Shown: positions 33,210 through 42,359, counted from the first letter of the stretch. The stretch is DNA of 43,085 nt from RFPI01 sp964470195 (GCA_964470195.1 CAYYBG010000016.1:1-43085), one strand, 5' to 3'. A program made the numbers and translations. The notes: a model not told the origin generated them from the letters alone.

Positions 33210-34274
33210 TCAATCAACCAGCTGTTGCTGTAATGCCCAATCAATATGCTCACGCAATAACGGACTTGCATCTTCTCGGCGTGCTTGTAATGCTTGAATA
33301 ATGTTTTCTGAGCGCGGAGCATTTCCTAGACCCACGGCAATATTTCTTAACCATTGTTGATAGCCTATTCGATAAATCGCGCTGCCAGCTAATTGCTGTT
33401 CAAATTGCGCTTGTGTCCATTGGAAAAGATTGAGTAATGTGGCTTGATCTAATCCCATACGAACATGAAAGTCATTCTCTTGGGTAAGCTTGGCAAAACG
33501 ATTCCAGGGACATACCAGTTGACAATCATCACAGCCATAAACGCGATTGCCAATTAATGATCGATATTCAATAGGGATACTGCCTTTGTGCTCTATGGTG
33601 AGATATGAGATACAACGTCGCGCATCAAGACGATAAGGCGCCACGATGGCCTGAGTAGGGCAAACTTTGATACAAGCATCACAAGTGCCACAATGATTTG
33701 ACTCGTTTGTATCAAGCGGTAGTGGCAAATTGGTATAAATTTCTCCAAGAAAAAACCAAGAACCTGCCTCACGGGATAACAATAAAGTATGTTTGCCACG
33801 CCAGCCTAAGCCGGCTTTTTCTGCCAGCGCAACTTCCATTACTGGGGCGCTGTCGGTAAAAACACGGTAATTGAAATCATTCACCTGTTGCTGAATTTGA
33901 CTGCATAAAGATTGTAATTTTTTACGCATGACTTTGTGATAATCGCGACCCAGTGCGTAGCGAGAAATATAAGCAAGGTCAGCTTGCTGTAATGTGTCGA
34001 TGGCATCTCTGGCGTGAGGCGGAAAATAATTCATGCGTACTGAGATGACACGCACAGTTCCAGGTACCAAATCTGCTGGTCTAGTGCGTTTTTTGCCGTG
34101 TTTTGCCATATAATCCATAGCACCATGAAAACCTTGTTCCAGCCACGACAAAAAATGAGTTTCTTGTTCACGCAAGTCGATATCCGTGATACCCACTTGA
34201 TCAAATCCCAAAGCTTTTCCCCACAGCTTGATAGACTGTGCCAACTTATGCATATCATGTTGAGATGAGCTCAT
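33210..34274 (-). CDS. queG: epoxyqueuosine reductase
   Basis: Cobalamin- and iron-sulfur-dependent enzyme for the last step of queuosine synthesis in tRNA, 354 aa as started here. Two [4Fe-4S] motifs are visible, CGTCDACIKVCP and CDDCQLVCPWN, with the DUF1730 N-terminal region (VGITDIDL, YFPP). A C-terminal HEAT-like stretch (RREDASPLLREHIDWALQQ) completes the fold. Start ATG 34274 shares two bases with the tsaE ATG; ATG 34253 is an alternative, and ATG 34346 would add a Ser/Ala-rich leader overlapping tsaE. Neither start has a strong ribosome binding site. Confidence 0.92.
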   Translation of the reverse strand: MSSSQHDMHKLAQSIKLWGKALGFDQVGITDIDLREQETHFLSWLEQGFHGAMDYMAKHGKKRTRPADLVPGTVRVISVRMNYFPPHARDAIDTLQQADLAYISRYALGRDYHKVMRKKLQSLCSQIQQQVNDFNYRVFTDSAPVMEVALAEKAGLGWRGKHTLLLSREAGSWFFLGEIYTNLPLPLDTNESNHCGTCDACIKVCPTQAIVAPYRLDARRCISYLTIEHKGSIPIEYRSLIGNRVYGCDDCQLVCPWNRFAKLTQENDFHVRMGLDQATLLNLFQWTQAQFEQQLAGSAIYRIGYQQWLRNIAVGLGNAPRSENIIQALQARREDASPLLREHIDWALQQQLVD

Positions 34275-34737
34275 GAGTGAAGATTTTACACTAGCACTTG
34301 CTGATGAGCAGGCAACTTTGGATTTTGCTGCTAAGTTGGCTGGCATGCTGGTCCCAGGTTTAGCTATTTACCTGCATGGCAATTTAGGGGCGGGCAAGAC
34401 CACTTTAGTACGTGGAGTTTTGCGCGCGTTGGGATATTCTGGCCCAGTAAAAAGTCCAACTTACAATTTGGTGGAATGCTACGACCAACTTGATCTACCA
34501 CGGCCAATATTTCATTTTGATTTGTATCGGTTTCAAGATGAAGAAGAATGGGACGCATTGGGTTTCCGTGAGTATTTTAATGCTGGTTCGATTTGCTTTG
34601 TGGAATGGCCTGAGAAAGCTGGATCGATGATCCCGATTGCCGATATTGATATTAGCCTGAGGCATCAAGGCCAAGCAAGAATATTAGCAATAGTCGCCAA
34701 TACAGAAATAGGAAAACAATGTTTAAGTGCGTGGTAA
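34273..34737 (+). CDS. tsaE: tRNA threonylcarbamoyladenosine biosynthesis protein TsaE
   Basis: P-loop ATPase of the TsaB-TsaD-TsaE complex that makes t6A37 in ANN-decoding tRNAs; 154 aa. Walker A is GNLGAGKTT (36-44), with VKSPTYNLVECY and HFDLYRFQDEEEW (metal and switch regions) following. The ATG overlaps the queG ATG on the other strand, so promoters for both genes must lie inside the neighbouring coding sequences. The amiC ATG lies 19 bases before the tsaE stop. The order tsaE-amidase-mutL-miaA is conserved in many proteobacteria. Confidence 0.94.
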   Translation: MSEDFTLALADEQATLDFAAKLAGMLVPGLAIYLHGNLGAGKTTLVRGVLRALGYSGPVKSPTYNLVECYDQLDLPRPIFHFDLYRFQDEEEWDALGFREYFNAGSICFVEWPEKAGSMIPIADIDISLRHQGQARILAIVANTEIGKQCLSAW

Positions 34738-36053
34738 AAATTTTCTTATTGTGGATGCTGTTCGCTCAGAGTACTTGGGCCGGGCCAGTGACTGTCATTG
34801 CAAGTCGAGTTTGGCCAGCGGTAGATTACACTCGAATCACTATCGAAGTGAATAGTGAGATTAACCATAAAATGCTGATGTTGAATAATCCAGACCGTTT
34901 GGTGTTGGATTTAGAAAATATTGAAATCAATCAAGCACTCAAAAGTTTACCTATCAGTATTAGTCCAAATGACCCTTATATCCATCAAATCCGAATCGCT
35001 AACTTTAAACCTGGTGTAGTACGGTTAGCCATAGACCTAAAAACACAAGTTAATCCTAAGGTGATGATGTTACAACCTGCGGGTAGCTATCAGCATCGCT
35101 TAGTTTTAGATGTATATCCATTGCAGGATCCACTTGCAGGTGTACTCAAGCAATTGGCTCAACCTAATGAAATTAATAGCGCTGATGTCACAAGCGAGTC
35201 TAATACCCCTAGTGCTGAAGTGAACAATGTACCATCCATTGCAGAAACGCCTGCTGCAGCGGACACCACTGCATCTGCCATCATTAAACCAATGCCCGAG
35301 GCGCCCATAAGCAATAAACCTGCTGTAGTGAATGGTGTGCGTTTGATTACGATTGCCATTGATGCTGGACATGGTGGTGAAGATCCAGGGGCTAGAGGTG
35401 CTAGTGGATCCCATGAGAAAAATATTACTTTGGCGATTGCAAAGATGCTGAAACAAAAAATAGATGCTGAGGCAAATATGCGCGCTATTTTGACCCGTGA
35501 CGGCGATTACTTTATTCCATTACATGGTCGTGTTGTTAAAGCCAGAAATATGCAGGCAGACTTGTTTGTCTCTATTCATGCCGATGCGTTTATTCGTCCA
35601 GATGCCCGTGGTTCTTCGGTATTTGCATTATCAGAGAAGGGGGCAACCAGTGCCTCTGCTCGATACTTAGCAAAAAAGGAAAATGAATCAGATCTAATTG
35701 GTGGGGTGAGTTTAGATAAAGGCGATATGAATCTTGCACGTACTTTACTAGATCTGAGTCAAACCGCGACTATCAATGATAGCCTCAAGCTAGGCAAGCA
35801 TGTTTTGATGAAAATAGGGGAGATTAATCCTCTCCATAAAGGCTCAGTAGAGCAAGCCGGATTTGCCGTGCTAAAGTCACCTGATATCCCTTCTATTTTG
35901 GTAGAGACTGCCTTTATCTCGAACCCGGAAGAAGAGCGCAAACTTAATGATGATGAATATCGCAATAAACTCTGTCAGGCGATATTGTCAGGAATTAAAA
36001 AATATTTTGCCAGCAATCCAGCTTTAACTCGTGGCAAGCTGGTGCAGGAATAA
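34719..36053 (+). CDS. amiC: N-acetylmuramoyl-L-alanine amidase
   Basis: Zinc amidase that splits septal peptidoglycan during daughter-cell separation, 444 aa. A Sec signal peptide (hydrophobic 4-20, cleavage near A-W-A-G, about 21) precedes an AMIN domain (about 23-135), a low-complexity linker (140-205) and an Amidase_3 domain. Zinc ligands are His218 (AGHGG), Glu233 (SHEKN) and His287 (SIHADA), with catalytic Glu396 (LVETAF). The AMIN domain suggests septal-ring targeting. Activation by an EnvC- or NlpD-like LytM factor is expected; none is in the window. AGGA six bases upstream supports the ATG. Confidence 0.93.
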   Translation: MFKCVVKIFLLWMLFAQSTWAGPVTVIASRVWPAVDYTRITIEVNSEINHKMLMLNNPDRLVLDLENIEINQALKSLPISISPNDPYIHQIRIANFKPGVVRLAIDLKTQVNPKVMMLQPAGSYQHRLVLDVYPLQDPLAGVLKQLAQPNEINSADVTSESNTPSAEVNNVPSIAETPAAADTTASAIIKPMPEAPISNKPAVVNGVRLITIAIDAGHGGEDPGARGASGSHEKNITLAIAKMLKQKIDAEANMRAILTRDGDYFIPLHGRVVKARNMQADLFVSIHADAFIRPDARGSSVFALSEKGATSASARYLAKKENESDLIGGVSLDKGDMNLARTLLDLSQTATINDSLKLGKHVLMKIGEINPLHKGSVEQAGFAVLKSPDIPSILVETAFISNPEEERKLNDDEYRNKLCQAILSGIKKYFASNPALTRGKLVQE

Positions 36054-36055
36054 TC

Positions 36056-37414
36056 ATGCAACTTACTTTTCTTGGTGCAACTGGGACAGTCACTGGATCG
36101 AGAACCTTATTGCAAAGCAGTGGCAAACGTATCTTGATCGATTGTGGACTGTTTCAAGGCTTAAAACAATTGCGTCTAAAAAACTGGGATGCATTTCCAG
36201 TAGAGCCCGCTAGTATTGACGCTATTTTGTTGACCCATGCTCATATCGATCACAGTGGATATTTACCGCGTTTAGTGAAATTGGGATTTAAGGGAGTGAT
36301 TTACTGCACTGCGGGGACTCGGGATCTATGTCAGATATTGTTACCTGACTCCGCACACCTTCAGGAAGAAGAAGCTAGATACGCCAATAGAAAAGGCTTT
36401 TCCAAACATCATCCAGCTTTGCCTCTATATACCCAAGAGGATGCCAAAGCTGCGCTGGATTTATTTCAAACAGTGGATTATCACCAGCCATTGATGTTAG
36501 CTGATCAGCTGCAGGCACGTTTTTATAGCAATGCACACATCTTGGGTTCTGCGTGTATACACATCAGTGATGCAGAGACTTCTGTACTATTTTCTGGTGA
36601 TGTTGGCAGGGCTAATGATCCACTGATGCGCGCTCCAGAAATACCGCCAGCCAGTGATTATTTGGTGATTGAATCCACCTATGGCGATCGATTGCATGAC
36701 AATATCAATACCTTGGAATTGTTATCACAATATATTCGTGAAACTGTTCAGCAAGGCGGTATCTTATTGATTCCAGTATTTGCTGTCGGGCGAGCGCAAG
36801 AGATGTTGTTCTATCTGCATCAGCTCAAACAACAGAAGCGCATTCCAGATATCCCAATTTATTTGAATAGCCCAATGGCGATTGATGCATCGGAAATTTT
36901 TCAATTACATTGCCATGAACATCGATTAGATGCAGAACAATGCGTGGCGATGTTTGCCGATGTACATATGGTGAACTCGATAGAGCAATCCCAAGCCCTG
37001 AATCATATGCATCAACCAATGATACTGCTTGCCGCTAGCGGTATGGCAACTGGTGGACGAGTCACTCATCACATCAAAGCATTTGCTGGTAATCCTCGCA
37101 ATACCATATTATTTGTTGGATTTCAGGCTGCAGGGACGCGAGGATCAGCCATGGTGAATGGTGCCAATGAAATCAAAATACATGGGGAATATATCCCTAT
37201 TAAGGCCAGAGTTGAATATATTACTTCGCTATCTGCACATGCCGACTATGCCGAAATACTGGCTTGGCTAAGACAATTTAAACAAGTGCCAAAATGCACT
37301 TTTGTTACCCATGGAGAGCCTGTTGCTGCAGATGCGATGCGCTTGCATATCGAGGAACAATTGCATTGGTCAACCTGTGTTCCTGATTATCTTCAGAAAA
37401 TAAATTTAAGTTAA
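36056..37414 (+). CDS. MBL-fold beta-CASP RNA nuclease-type protein
   Basis: A 452-aa metallo-beta-lactamase/beta-CASP protein of the CPSF73/YSH1-like bacterial family. Zinc motif LLTHAHIDHSGYLPRL (His61, His63, Asp65, His66), the later His in SNAHILGSACIH, a beta-CASP insert (about 190-385) and the C-terminal RMMBL segment (TSLSAHADYAEILAW, then FVTHGEPVAAD) are visible. Related proteins are RNases, but this subgroup's substrate is not established. It starts two bases after amiC and ends 11 bases before mutL, so it is co-transcribed with cell-wall and repair genes. Confidence 0.86.
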   Translation: MQLTFLGATGTVTGSRTLLQSSGKRILIDCGLFQGLKQLRLKNWDAFPVEPASIDAILLTHAHIDHSGYLPRLVKLGFKGVIYCTAGTRDLCQILLPDSAHLQEEEARYANRKGFSKHHPALPLYTQEDAKAALDLFQTVDYHQPLMLADQLQARFYSNAHILGSACIHISDAETSVLFSGDVGRANDPLMRAPEIPPASDYLVIESTYGDRLHDNINTLELLSQYIRETVQQGGILLIPVFAVGRAQEMLFYLHQLKQQKRIPDIPIYLNSPMAIDASEIFQLHCHEHRLDAEQCVAMFADVHMVNSIEQSQALNHMHQPMILLAASGMATGGRVTHHIKAFAGNPRNTILFVGFQAAGTRGSAMVNGANEIKIHGEYIPIKARVEYITSLSAHADYAEILAWLRQFKQVPKCTFVTHGEPVAADAMRLHIEEQLHWSTCVPDYLQKINLS

Positions 37415-37425
37415 GGACACCATAG

Positions 37426-39258
37426 ATGGGTCAGCAAATTCATTTATTACCAGATCAACTGATTAGCCAAATTGCTGCAGGAGAGGTAGTCGAACGACCT
37501 GCTTCTGCGCTCAAAGAAATTCTTGAAAATAGCCTAGATGCAGATTCCAGTACGATACAAGTGCAACTGTTACAAGGTGGTATTAAACAAATTCGCGTGA
37601 CTGATAATGGTCGTGGCATTGCTCAACAGGATTTGGCTTTAGCATTAACTCGTCATGCCACCAGTAAAATTGCTAGCTTAGATGATCTCGAGTCGGTTGC
37701 TAGTTTAGGTTTTCGAGGTGAGGCACTGGCGAGTATAGCCTCGGTTTCTCGTATGCAACTGATTAGCCGCCAACTAGACCAAACGCATGCATGGAAAATA
37801 GCCGCAGATGGTGCTATGCAAACAGAGATACAACCTGCTGCATTAGATGTTGGTACTATCGTAGAAGTCAACGACCTTTATTTCAATACGCCAGCGCGTC
37901 GAAAATTTCTTAAAAGTGAAACGACTGAATTTGCTCATTGTGAGGAGGTATTTAGGCGCATTGCTTTGTCTAGAGCAGATTTAACCATGACATTGCAGCA
38001 CAATGGCAAGGTGATAGCGCGCTATGCTGCAGGTAGTTCAGAAAAGAGAATTACAGATGTACTGGGGACTGAGTTTGCCCAACATGCATTTTCTTTGGAT
38101 CAGCAAGCGGCTGGTTTACGTTTATGGGGAATGTCAGCCAAACCCACATTCTCTCGCTCTGCTCGTGATAGCCAGTATGTGTTTGTGAATGGCCGTTTTG
38201 TTCGAGATAAAGTGTTGAATCATGCGATACGACAAGCTTATCAAGATGTTCTTCATCACGAACGGCATCCCGCCTATGCATTGTTCTTCGAATTAGACCC
38301 TAGTTTGGTCGATGTCAATGTACATCCAGCAAAAACAGAGGTGAGGTTTCGTGAGAGTCAGGCAGTGCATCAGTTTATTTTTCATGCTTTACATCGAAGT
38401 TTGTCTGCTCCATTACAAGCGCAAAATTTAGCATCAAGTGTTGATCATCATTCGATATCATCCAGTTCAACTACATCCAACTGGCCGTCTGATGCTCCCT
38501 CCAGTGCTAACTTTAGTTATCTTGCCGGTCAGCAACAGCGTTTTGATTTGTCTGCCAATCAACAGGCGCTTACTGACTATGCGCAGATGTTTGCGCCGAT
38601 GAAACAGGAGTTTGCCAAAGTTGAGACTTCTGACTATCAAGTCAATTTTTCCTCAGATGAAGAATATCCCTTAGGTTTTGCCATAGCGCAATTGCATGGT
38701 GTTTATATATTGGCGCAGAATCAAATAGGATTGCTGATTGTTGATATGCATGCAGCGCATGAAAGAATTATGTATGAACAGCTCAAAAATGCGCTAGAAC
38801 ATCAACAAATCCCTACGCAACAATTATTAGTACCAGTCAGTTTTCAGGCCGATAAACTCGAAATAGCGACAGTGCAAGACACCTTAAAATCTGCGCATTC
38901 ACATCTACAACAGTTGGGATTTGATATTGCAATTTTGTCACCTACTACTTTAGCCGTTCGGGCTTTACCTGTATTGCTCAAAGATGCCGATGCAGTGGCA
39001 CTTGCAAGAGATGTGATTCGAGATATTCGTGATTATGGCGCAAGCCAAGTATTGACTGAGCGTCGTAATGAAATGCTAGCTACTATGGCTTGTCATGCGG
39101 CAGTACGAGCCAATCGTCAATTAACCATTGCCGAGATGAATGCTTTACTACGCGATATGGAACGCACGCAACGTTCTGGACAATGTAATCATGGCAGGCC
39201 GACTTGGCATCAGCTCAGTATGCGCGATTTAGATCAACTATTTATGCGTGGACAATAA
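37426..39258 (+). CDS. mutL: DNA mismatch repair protein MutL
   Basis: Mismatch-repair matchmaker of 610 aa. The N-terminal GHKL ATPase has IAAGEVVERPASALKEILENS, TDNGRGI, HATSKI and LGFRGEALASIASV. Residues about 340-410 are a variable Ser/Gln-rich linker. The C-terminal domain carries DMHAAHERIMYE (Asp440 to Glu451), matching the DQHA(X)2E(X)4E endonuclease motif with Met for Gln, plus ACHAAVRANR and CNHGRPTW. Thus it is probably a nicking endonuclease, as in Neisseria MutL, unlike E. coli MutL with MutH. AAGGA about 10 bases upstream of the ATG. Confidence 0.95.
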   Translation: MGQQIHLLPDQLISQIAAGEVVERPASALKEILENSLDADSSTIQVQLLQGGIKQIRVTDNGRGIAQQDLALALTRHATSKIASLDDLESVASLGFRGEALASIASVSRMQLISRQLDQTHAWKIAADGAMQTEIQPAALDVGTIVEVNDLYFNTPARRKFLKSETTEFAHCEEVFRRIALSRADLTMTLQHNGKVIARYAAGSSEKRITDVLGTEFAQHAFSLDQQAAGLRLWGMSAKPTFSRSARDSQYVFVNGRFVRDKVLNHAIRQAYQDVLHHERHPAYALFFELDPSLVDVNVHPAKTEVRFRESQAVHQFIFHALHRSLSAPLQAQNLASSVDHHSISSSSTTSNWPSDAPSSANFSYLAGQQQRFDLSANQQALTDYAQMFAPMKQEFAKVETSDYQVNFSSDEEYPLGFAIAQLHGVYILAQNQIGLLIVDMHAAHERIMYEQLKNALEHQQIPTQQLLVPVSFQADKLEIATVQDTLKSAHSHLQQLGFDIAILSPTTLAVRALPVLLKDADAVALARDVIRDIRDYGASQVLTERRNEMLATMACHAAVRANRQLTIAEMNALLRDMERTQRSGQCNHGRPTWHQLSMRDLDQLFMRGQ

Positions 39259-39261
39259 TTG

Positions 39262-40200
39262 ATGAGCTTGTCGCCGGCGATATTCTTAATGGGTCCAACT
39301 GCCAGTGGAAAAACTGCATTGACCATAGCTTTAGCGCAACAGTTGCCGATAGAAATCATCAGTGTCGACTCTGCTTTGGTATATCGCGCCATGGATATCG
39401 GTACGGCAAAACCTGATGCGCAAATGTTACGCTTGGCACCACATTATCTGATTGATTTAATTTCACCTTTGCAGACTTACTCTGCAGCTCAATTCCGATC
39501 GGATGCGCTTAGCTTGATGCAGGAAATTAGCCATCGTGGGCGTATTCCATTATTGGTAGGTGGCACTATGATGTACTTCAACGCCTTACAAAGTGGCTTA
39601 AGTCAGCTGCCCCAAGCGGATGCTGAAGTGCGTGCCGAGTTAGATGCACAAGCAGCGCAGATAGGGTGGCCAGCAATGCATGCCAAATTAGCTGAAATTG
39701 ATCCCGATACCGCAGCACGATTGCAAGAAACTGATACCCAGCGCATACAACGCGCTTTAGAAGTGTTTCATTTGACCGGACAGACCATGAGCGCTTTGCA
39801 TCAACAACAAGCACAACAACCTTTGCCATATCGATTGTTGAAATTGGCGCTGGTGCCTTCACAGCGCAGTGTTCTTCATGAAAGGATAGCTGAGCGCTTT
39901 AGCCTGATGCTGCAACAGGGGCTGATTGAAGAAGTTGAACAATTACAAAAAGATTTTCCTGAGTTAAATCCCAGTTTACCCTCCATGCGTTGTGTGGGAT
40001 ATAGACAAACTTTGCAACATTTAGCGGGGGAGTTCGACAAAGCTGAATTGCTCAACCGTGGAGTGTACGCCACGCGCCAATTGGCTAAGCGACAATTAAC
40101 TTGGTTAAGGGCAATGCAGGATACGGTGAATATCGATTGTTTGGCAGCGGATATGCCTCAGCAGGTGCTACAGGCAATCAGGCAGTTTATATCGCATTAG
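39262..40200 (+). CDS. miaA: tRNA dimethylallyltransferase MiaA
   Basis: Adds the dimethylallyl group to A37 of tRNAs reading UNN codons; 312 aa. The P-loop GPTASGKTAL, the VDSALVYRAMDIGTAKP block, LVGGTMMYFNAL and FNEL-like recognition segments are present, with RQLAKRQLTWLR near the C-terminus. I use ATG 39262; the preceding codon is TTG and would add one residue. It follows mutL after three bases. It converges with dapC, the stop codons sharing two bases, so no terminator separates them. Confidence 0.94.
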   Translation: MSLSPAIFLMGPTASGKTALTIALAQQLPIEIISVDSALVYRAMDIGTAKPDAQMLRLAPHYLIDLISPLQTYSAAQFRSDALSLMQEISHRGRIPLLVGGTMMYFNALQSGLSQLPQADAEVRAELDAQAAQIGWPAMHAKLAEIDPDTAARLQETDTQRIQRALEVFHLTGQTMSALHQQQAQQPLPYRLLKLALVPSQRSVLHERIAERFSLMLQQGLIEEVEQLQKDFPELNPSLPSMRCVGYRQTLQHLAGEFDKAELLNRGVYATRQLAKRQLTWLRAMQDTVNIDCLAADMPQQVLQAIRQFISH

Positions 40201-41387
40201 CGTGATAAATAGTGTTGTATTCTTTGAGCAGCTTCAAGACACTCTTGCTCACTAGCAACTAAAGCCATACGAATAAAGTGTGCACCTGGATTAATACCAT
40301 GCGCCTCTCGCGCTAAAAAACTGCCAGGCAGAACCACAATATTTAAATCTCGGTAAAATCGTAAAGCCAGTTCGGTATCCGAAATGTCTGATTTTGCCCA
40401 TAAATAAAAAGCTGCCTCTGGCATTTCTAGCGCTAACACCTGTTGCAAAATTGGGGTGACTTGCGCGAATTTACTACGGTACAAAGCTCGGTTGTGTTGT
40501 ACATGAGTTTCATCATTCCATGCAGCTTCGCTCGCTGCCTGAATAGCTGGACTCATGGCGCAACCATGATAGGTCCGATACTGCAAGAATTTTTGCAAAA
40601 TTTGCGCGTCTCCCGCAACAAAACCTGAGCGCATACCTGGTACATTTGAGCGCTTAGATAGCGATGAGAACATCACTAAATTATGCCAATCTCGCTGTAG
40701 TTGATGGGCTGCTTGTAATGCTCCCAATGGGGGGTGTTGCTCATCAAAATAAATCTCGGAATAACACTCATCAGCTGCAATGACAAAGCCATAACGGTCA
40801 CTTAACTCAAATAGTTGTTGCCATTGTGTCAAAGGCATTATCTTTCCTGAAGGATTGCCAGGGGTGCATACATAGACTAATTGTGTACGTCTCCAAATAG
40901 ACTCGGGCACACTGGCGAAATCCATTAAATGATCTGCTTCGGGGAGGGTATTTAGATAATAAGGTTGTGCCCCCGCCAATAAGGCTGCCCCTTCGTAAAT
41001 TTGATAAAAAGGATTAGGGCTGATAACGATAGGAGGCTCACTTTTATCCTGATTAATTACCGCTTGGGCAAAGGCAAATAAAGCCTCACGACTGCCATTA
41101 ACGGGAAGAATTTCTTGGTTGATATTTAAAGCGGGAATGCCATAACGTCTTATTAACCATTTTTGTATGGTTGTACGAAGCGACTCGTTGCCTTGCGTAG
41201 TAGGGTAAGTTGCTAGCCCCTGCAAATGCTCGGCTAGGGTATTTTGAATAATGCTAGGCGTAGCATGTTTAGGCTCACCAATTGACAAATTGATTGGGGT
41301 GAAACTTGGGTTAGCGGTCACATCAGCAAACAAAGCGCGCAAACGTTGGAATGGATAGGGTTGTAGCTGTTCGATTCGTGGATTCAT
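40197..41387 (-). CDS. dapC: succinyldiaminopimelate transaminase
   Basis: Class I PLP aminotransferase of lysine/peptidoglycan precursor synthesis, converting N-succinyl-2-amino-6-oxopimelate; 396 aa. The N-terminal PYPFQRLRALF and INLSIGEPKHATP are typical of the proteobacterial DapC group. PLP sites are CTPGNPSGKI (Asn), AADECYSEIYFD (Asp/Tyr) and the Schiff-base Lys in SSLSKRSNVPGMRSGFVAG. No ribosome binding site is visible; TATAAT ends six bases before the ATG, so the mRNA is probably leaderless. dapE and dapD, which sit beside dapC in some relatives, are not here. Confidence 0.92.
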   Translation of the reverse strand: MNPRIEQLQPYPFQRLRALFADVTANPSFTPINLSIGEPKHATPSIIQNTLAEHLQGLATYPTTQGNESLRTTIQKWLIRRYGIPALNINQEILPVNGSREALFAFAQAVINQDKSEPPIVISPNPFYQIYEGAALLAGAQPYYLNTLPEADHLMDFASVPESIWRRTQLVYVCTPGNPSGKIMPLTQWQQLFELSDRYGFVIAADECYSEIYFDEQHPPLGALQAAHQLQRDWHNLVMFSSLSKRSNVPGMRSGFVAGDAQILQKFLQYRTYHGCAMSPAIQAASEAAWNDETHVQHNRALYRSKFAQVTPILQQVLALEMPEAAFYLWAKSDISDTELALRFYRDLNIVVLPGSFLAREAHGINPGAHFIRMALVASEQECLEAAQRIQHYLSR

Positions 41388-41393
41388 AGTGCA

Positions 41394-41399
41394 ATTATA
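41394..41399 (-). promoter_or_regulatory. -10 box of dapC, probable leaderless start
   Basis: TATAAT on the minus strand, six bases from the dapC ATG. Normal spacing from a -10 box would start the RNA at or one base from the A of the ATG. The -35 region is weak at every spacing of 15-18. Confidence 0.55.
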
Positions 41400-41451
41400 C
41401 TAAAATAGCGGGTTTGAATAACATCACATACAGATTTTCCAGGGGGTTGTC

Positions 41452-42336
41452 GTGCCTTTTTCCAAGTTAAACACCGCACATAGCGGAATTGCCAGTGCGG
41501 GTTTGTTATTTGGTGCGATATGTTGGGGTACTGTCTGGTTTCCATATCGCTTATTAGAACAAGCAGGTGTTTCCGGTACAGTCGCTAGTATTTATACCTA
41601 TACATTGAGTTCTTTGTTTGGCTTATGTTTGTTTTATCGTTATCGCCAACATGCATGGCGACAAACAATCAACTTCTATTTACTGGCGATCACGGTTGGT
41701 TGGACTAATCTCAGCTATGTATTAGCGATTATTGATGGTCAAGTGATGCGGGTGATGCTGCTGTTTTATTTGTCACCATTGTGGACACTAATTCTGGCCA
41801 AATTTTTTCTTCATGAGCAAATTAATTTTCAACGTTACCTAGTGATTTTTATTTCATTGACAGGCGCTACAATGATGTTATGGAAGCCTGGTGATTGGCC
41901 GTTGCCACACAATGCGGCAGAGTGGTTAGGCTTATCATCTGGCATTGGTTTTGCGGTGTCTAATGTCATTACTCGACATTCCAAACAATTATCTTTGCCA
42001 GCTAAAACAATGGCTGTTTGGTTAGGAGTGGTGGTGGTTTCTTTAGTATTTTTGCCACTGTTGTCTCAACCTTTTGTATGGCCAGATCAAATCGCCTTGC
42101 AAGAATGGGTTTTGATATTAATTGTGACGGTGATGTTGATGCTGGCAACACTACTTGTGCAATATGGGGTGACACACTTACCAGCCACAAAAGCGACGGT
42201 ATTATTTATGTTTGAATTAGTAGTGGCCGCCATCGCTTCTTATTTTTTAACGGATGAGGTAATGACGTTGCGTGAGTGGCTGGGGGGACTATTAGTGGTA
42301 AGTGCCACCTTGTATGCCGCGATAATGCGTGCCTGA
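41452..42336 (+). CDS. EamA/DMT-family transporter
   Basis: Drug/metabolite transporter superfamily membrane protein of 294 aa with about ten helices arranged as two EamA repeats; the second repeat starts near residue 150 (WLGLSSGIGFAVSNVITRHSK). Proteins of this family export amino acids, nucleosides or other metabolites, and the substrate here is unknown. The start is GTG 41452, with AGGGGG six bases upstream. It is divergent from dapC and lies 23 bases before the thioesterase gene, so the two may share a transcript. Confidence 0.88.
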   Translation: MPFSKLNTAHSGIASAGLLFGAICWGTVWFPYRLLEQAGVSGTVASIYTYTLSSLFGLCLFYRYRQHAWRQTINFYLLAITVGWTNLSYVLAIIDGQVMRVMLLFYLSPLWTLILAKFFLHEQINFQRYLVIFISLTGATMMLWKPGDWPLPHNAAEWLGLSSGIGFAVSNVITRHSKQLSLPAKTMAVWLGVVVVSLVFLPLLSQPFVWPDQIALQEWVLILIVTVMLMLATLLVQYGVTHLPATKATVLFMFELVVAAIASYFLTDEVMTLREWLGGLLVVSATLYAAIMRA

Positions 42337-42359
42337 ACAATCAAGCTTAGGAGAAGTGA

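Noticed and set aside
34275..34346. Longer queG start at ATG 34346
   Set aside because: The extra 24 residues are Ser/Ala-rich, absent from typical QueG N-termini, and would overlap tsaE by 74 bases, though GGGA lies near that ATG.
35106..35456. 116-residue minus-strand frame opposite amiC
   Set aside because: It lies opposite the low-complexity linker and zinc domain of amiC, whose frame is clearly coding.
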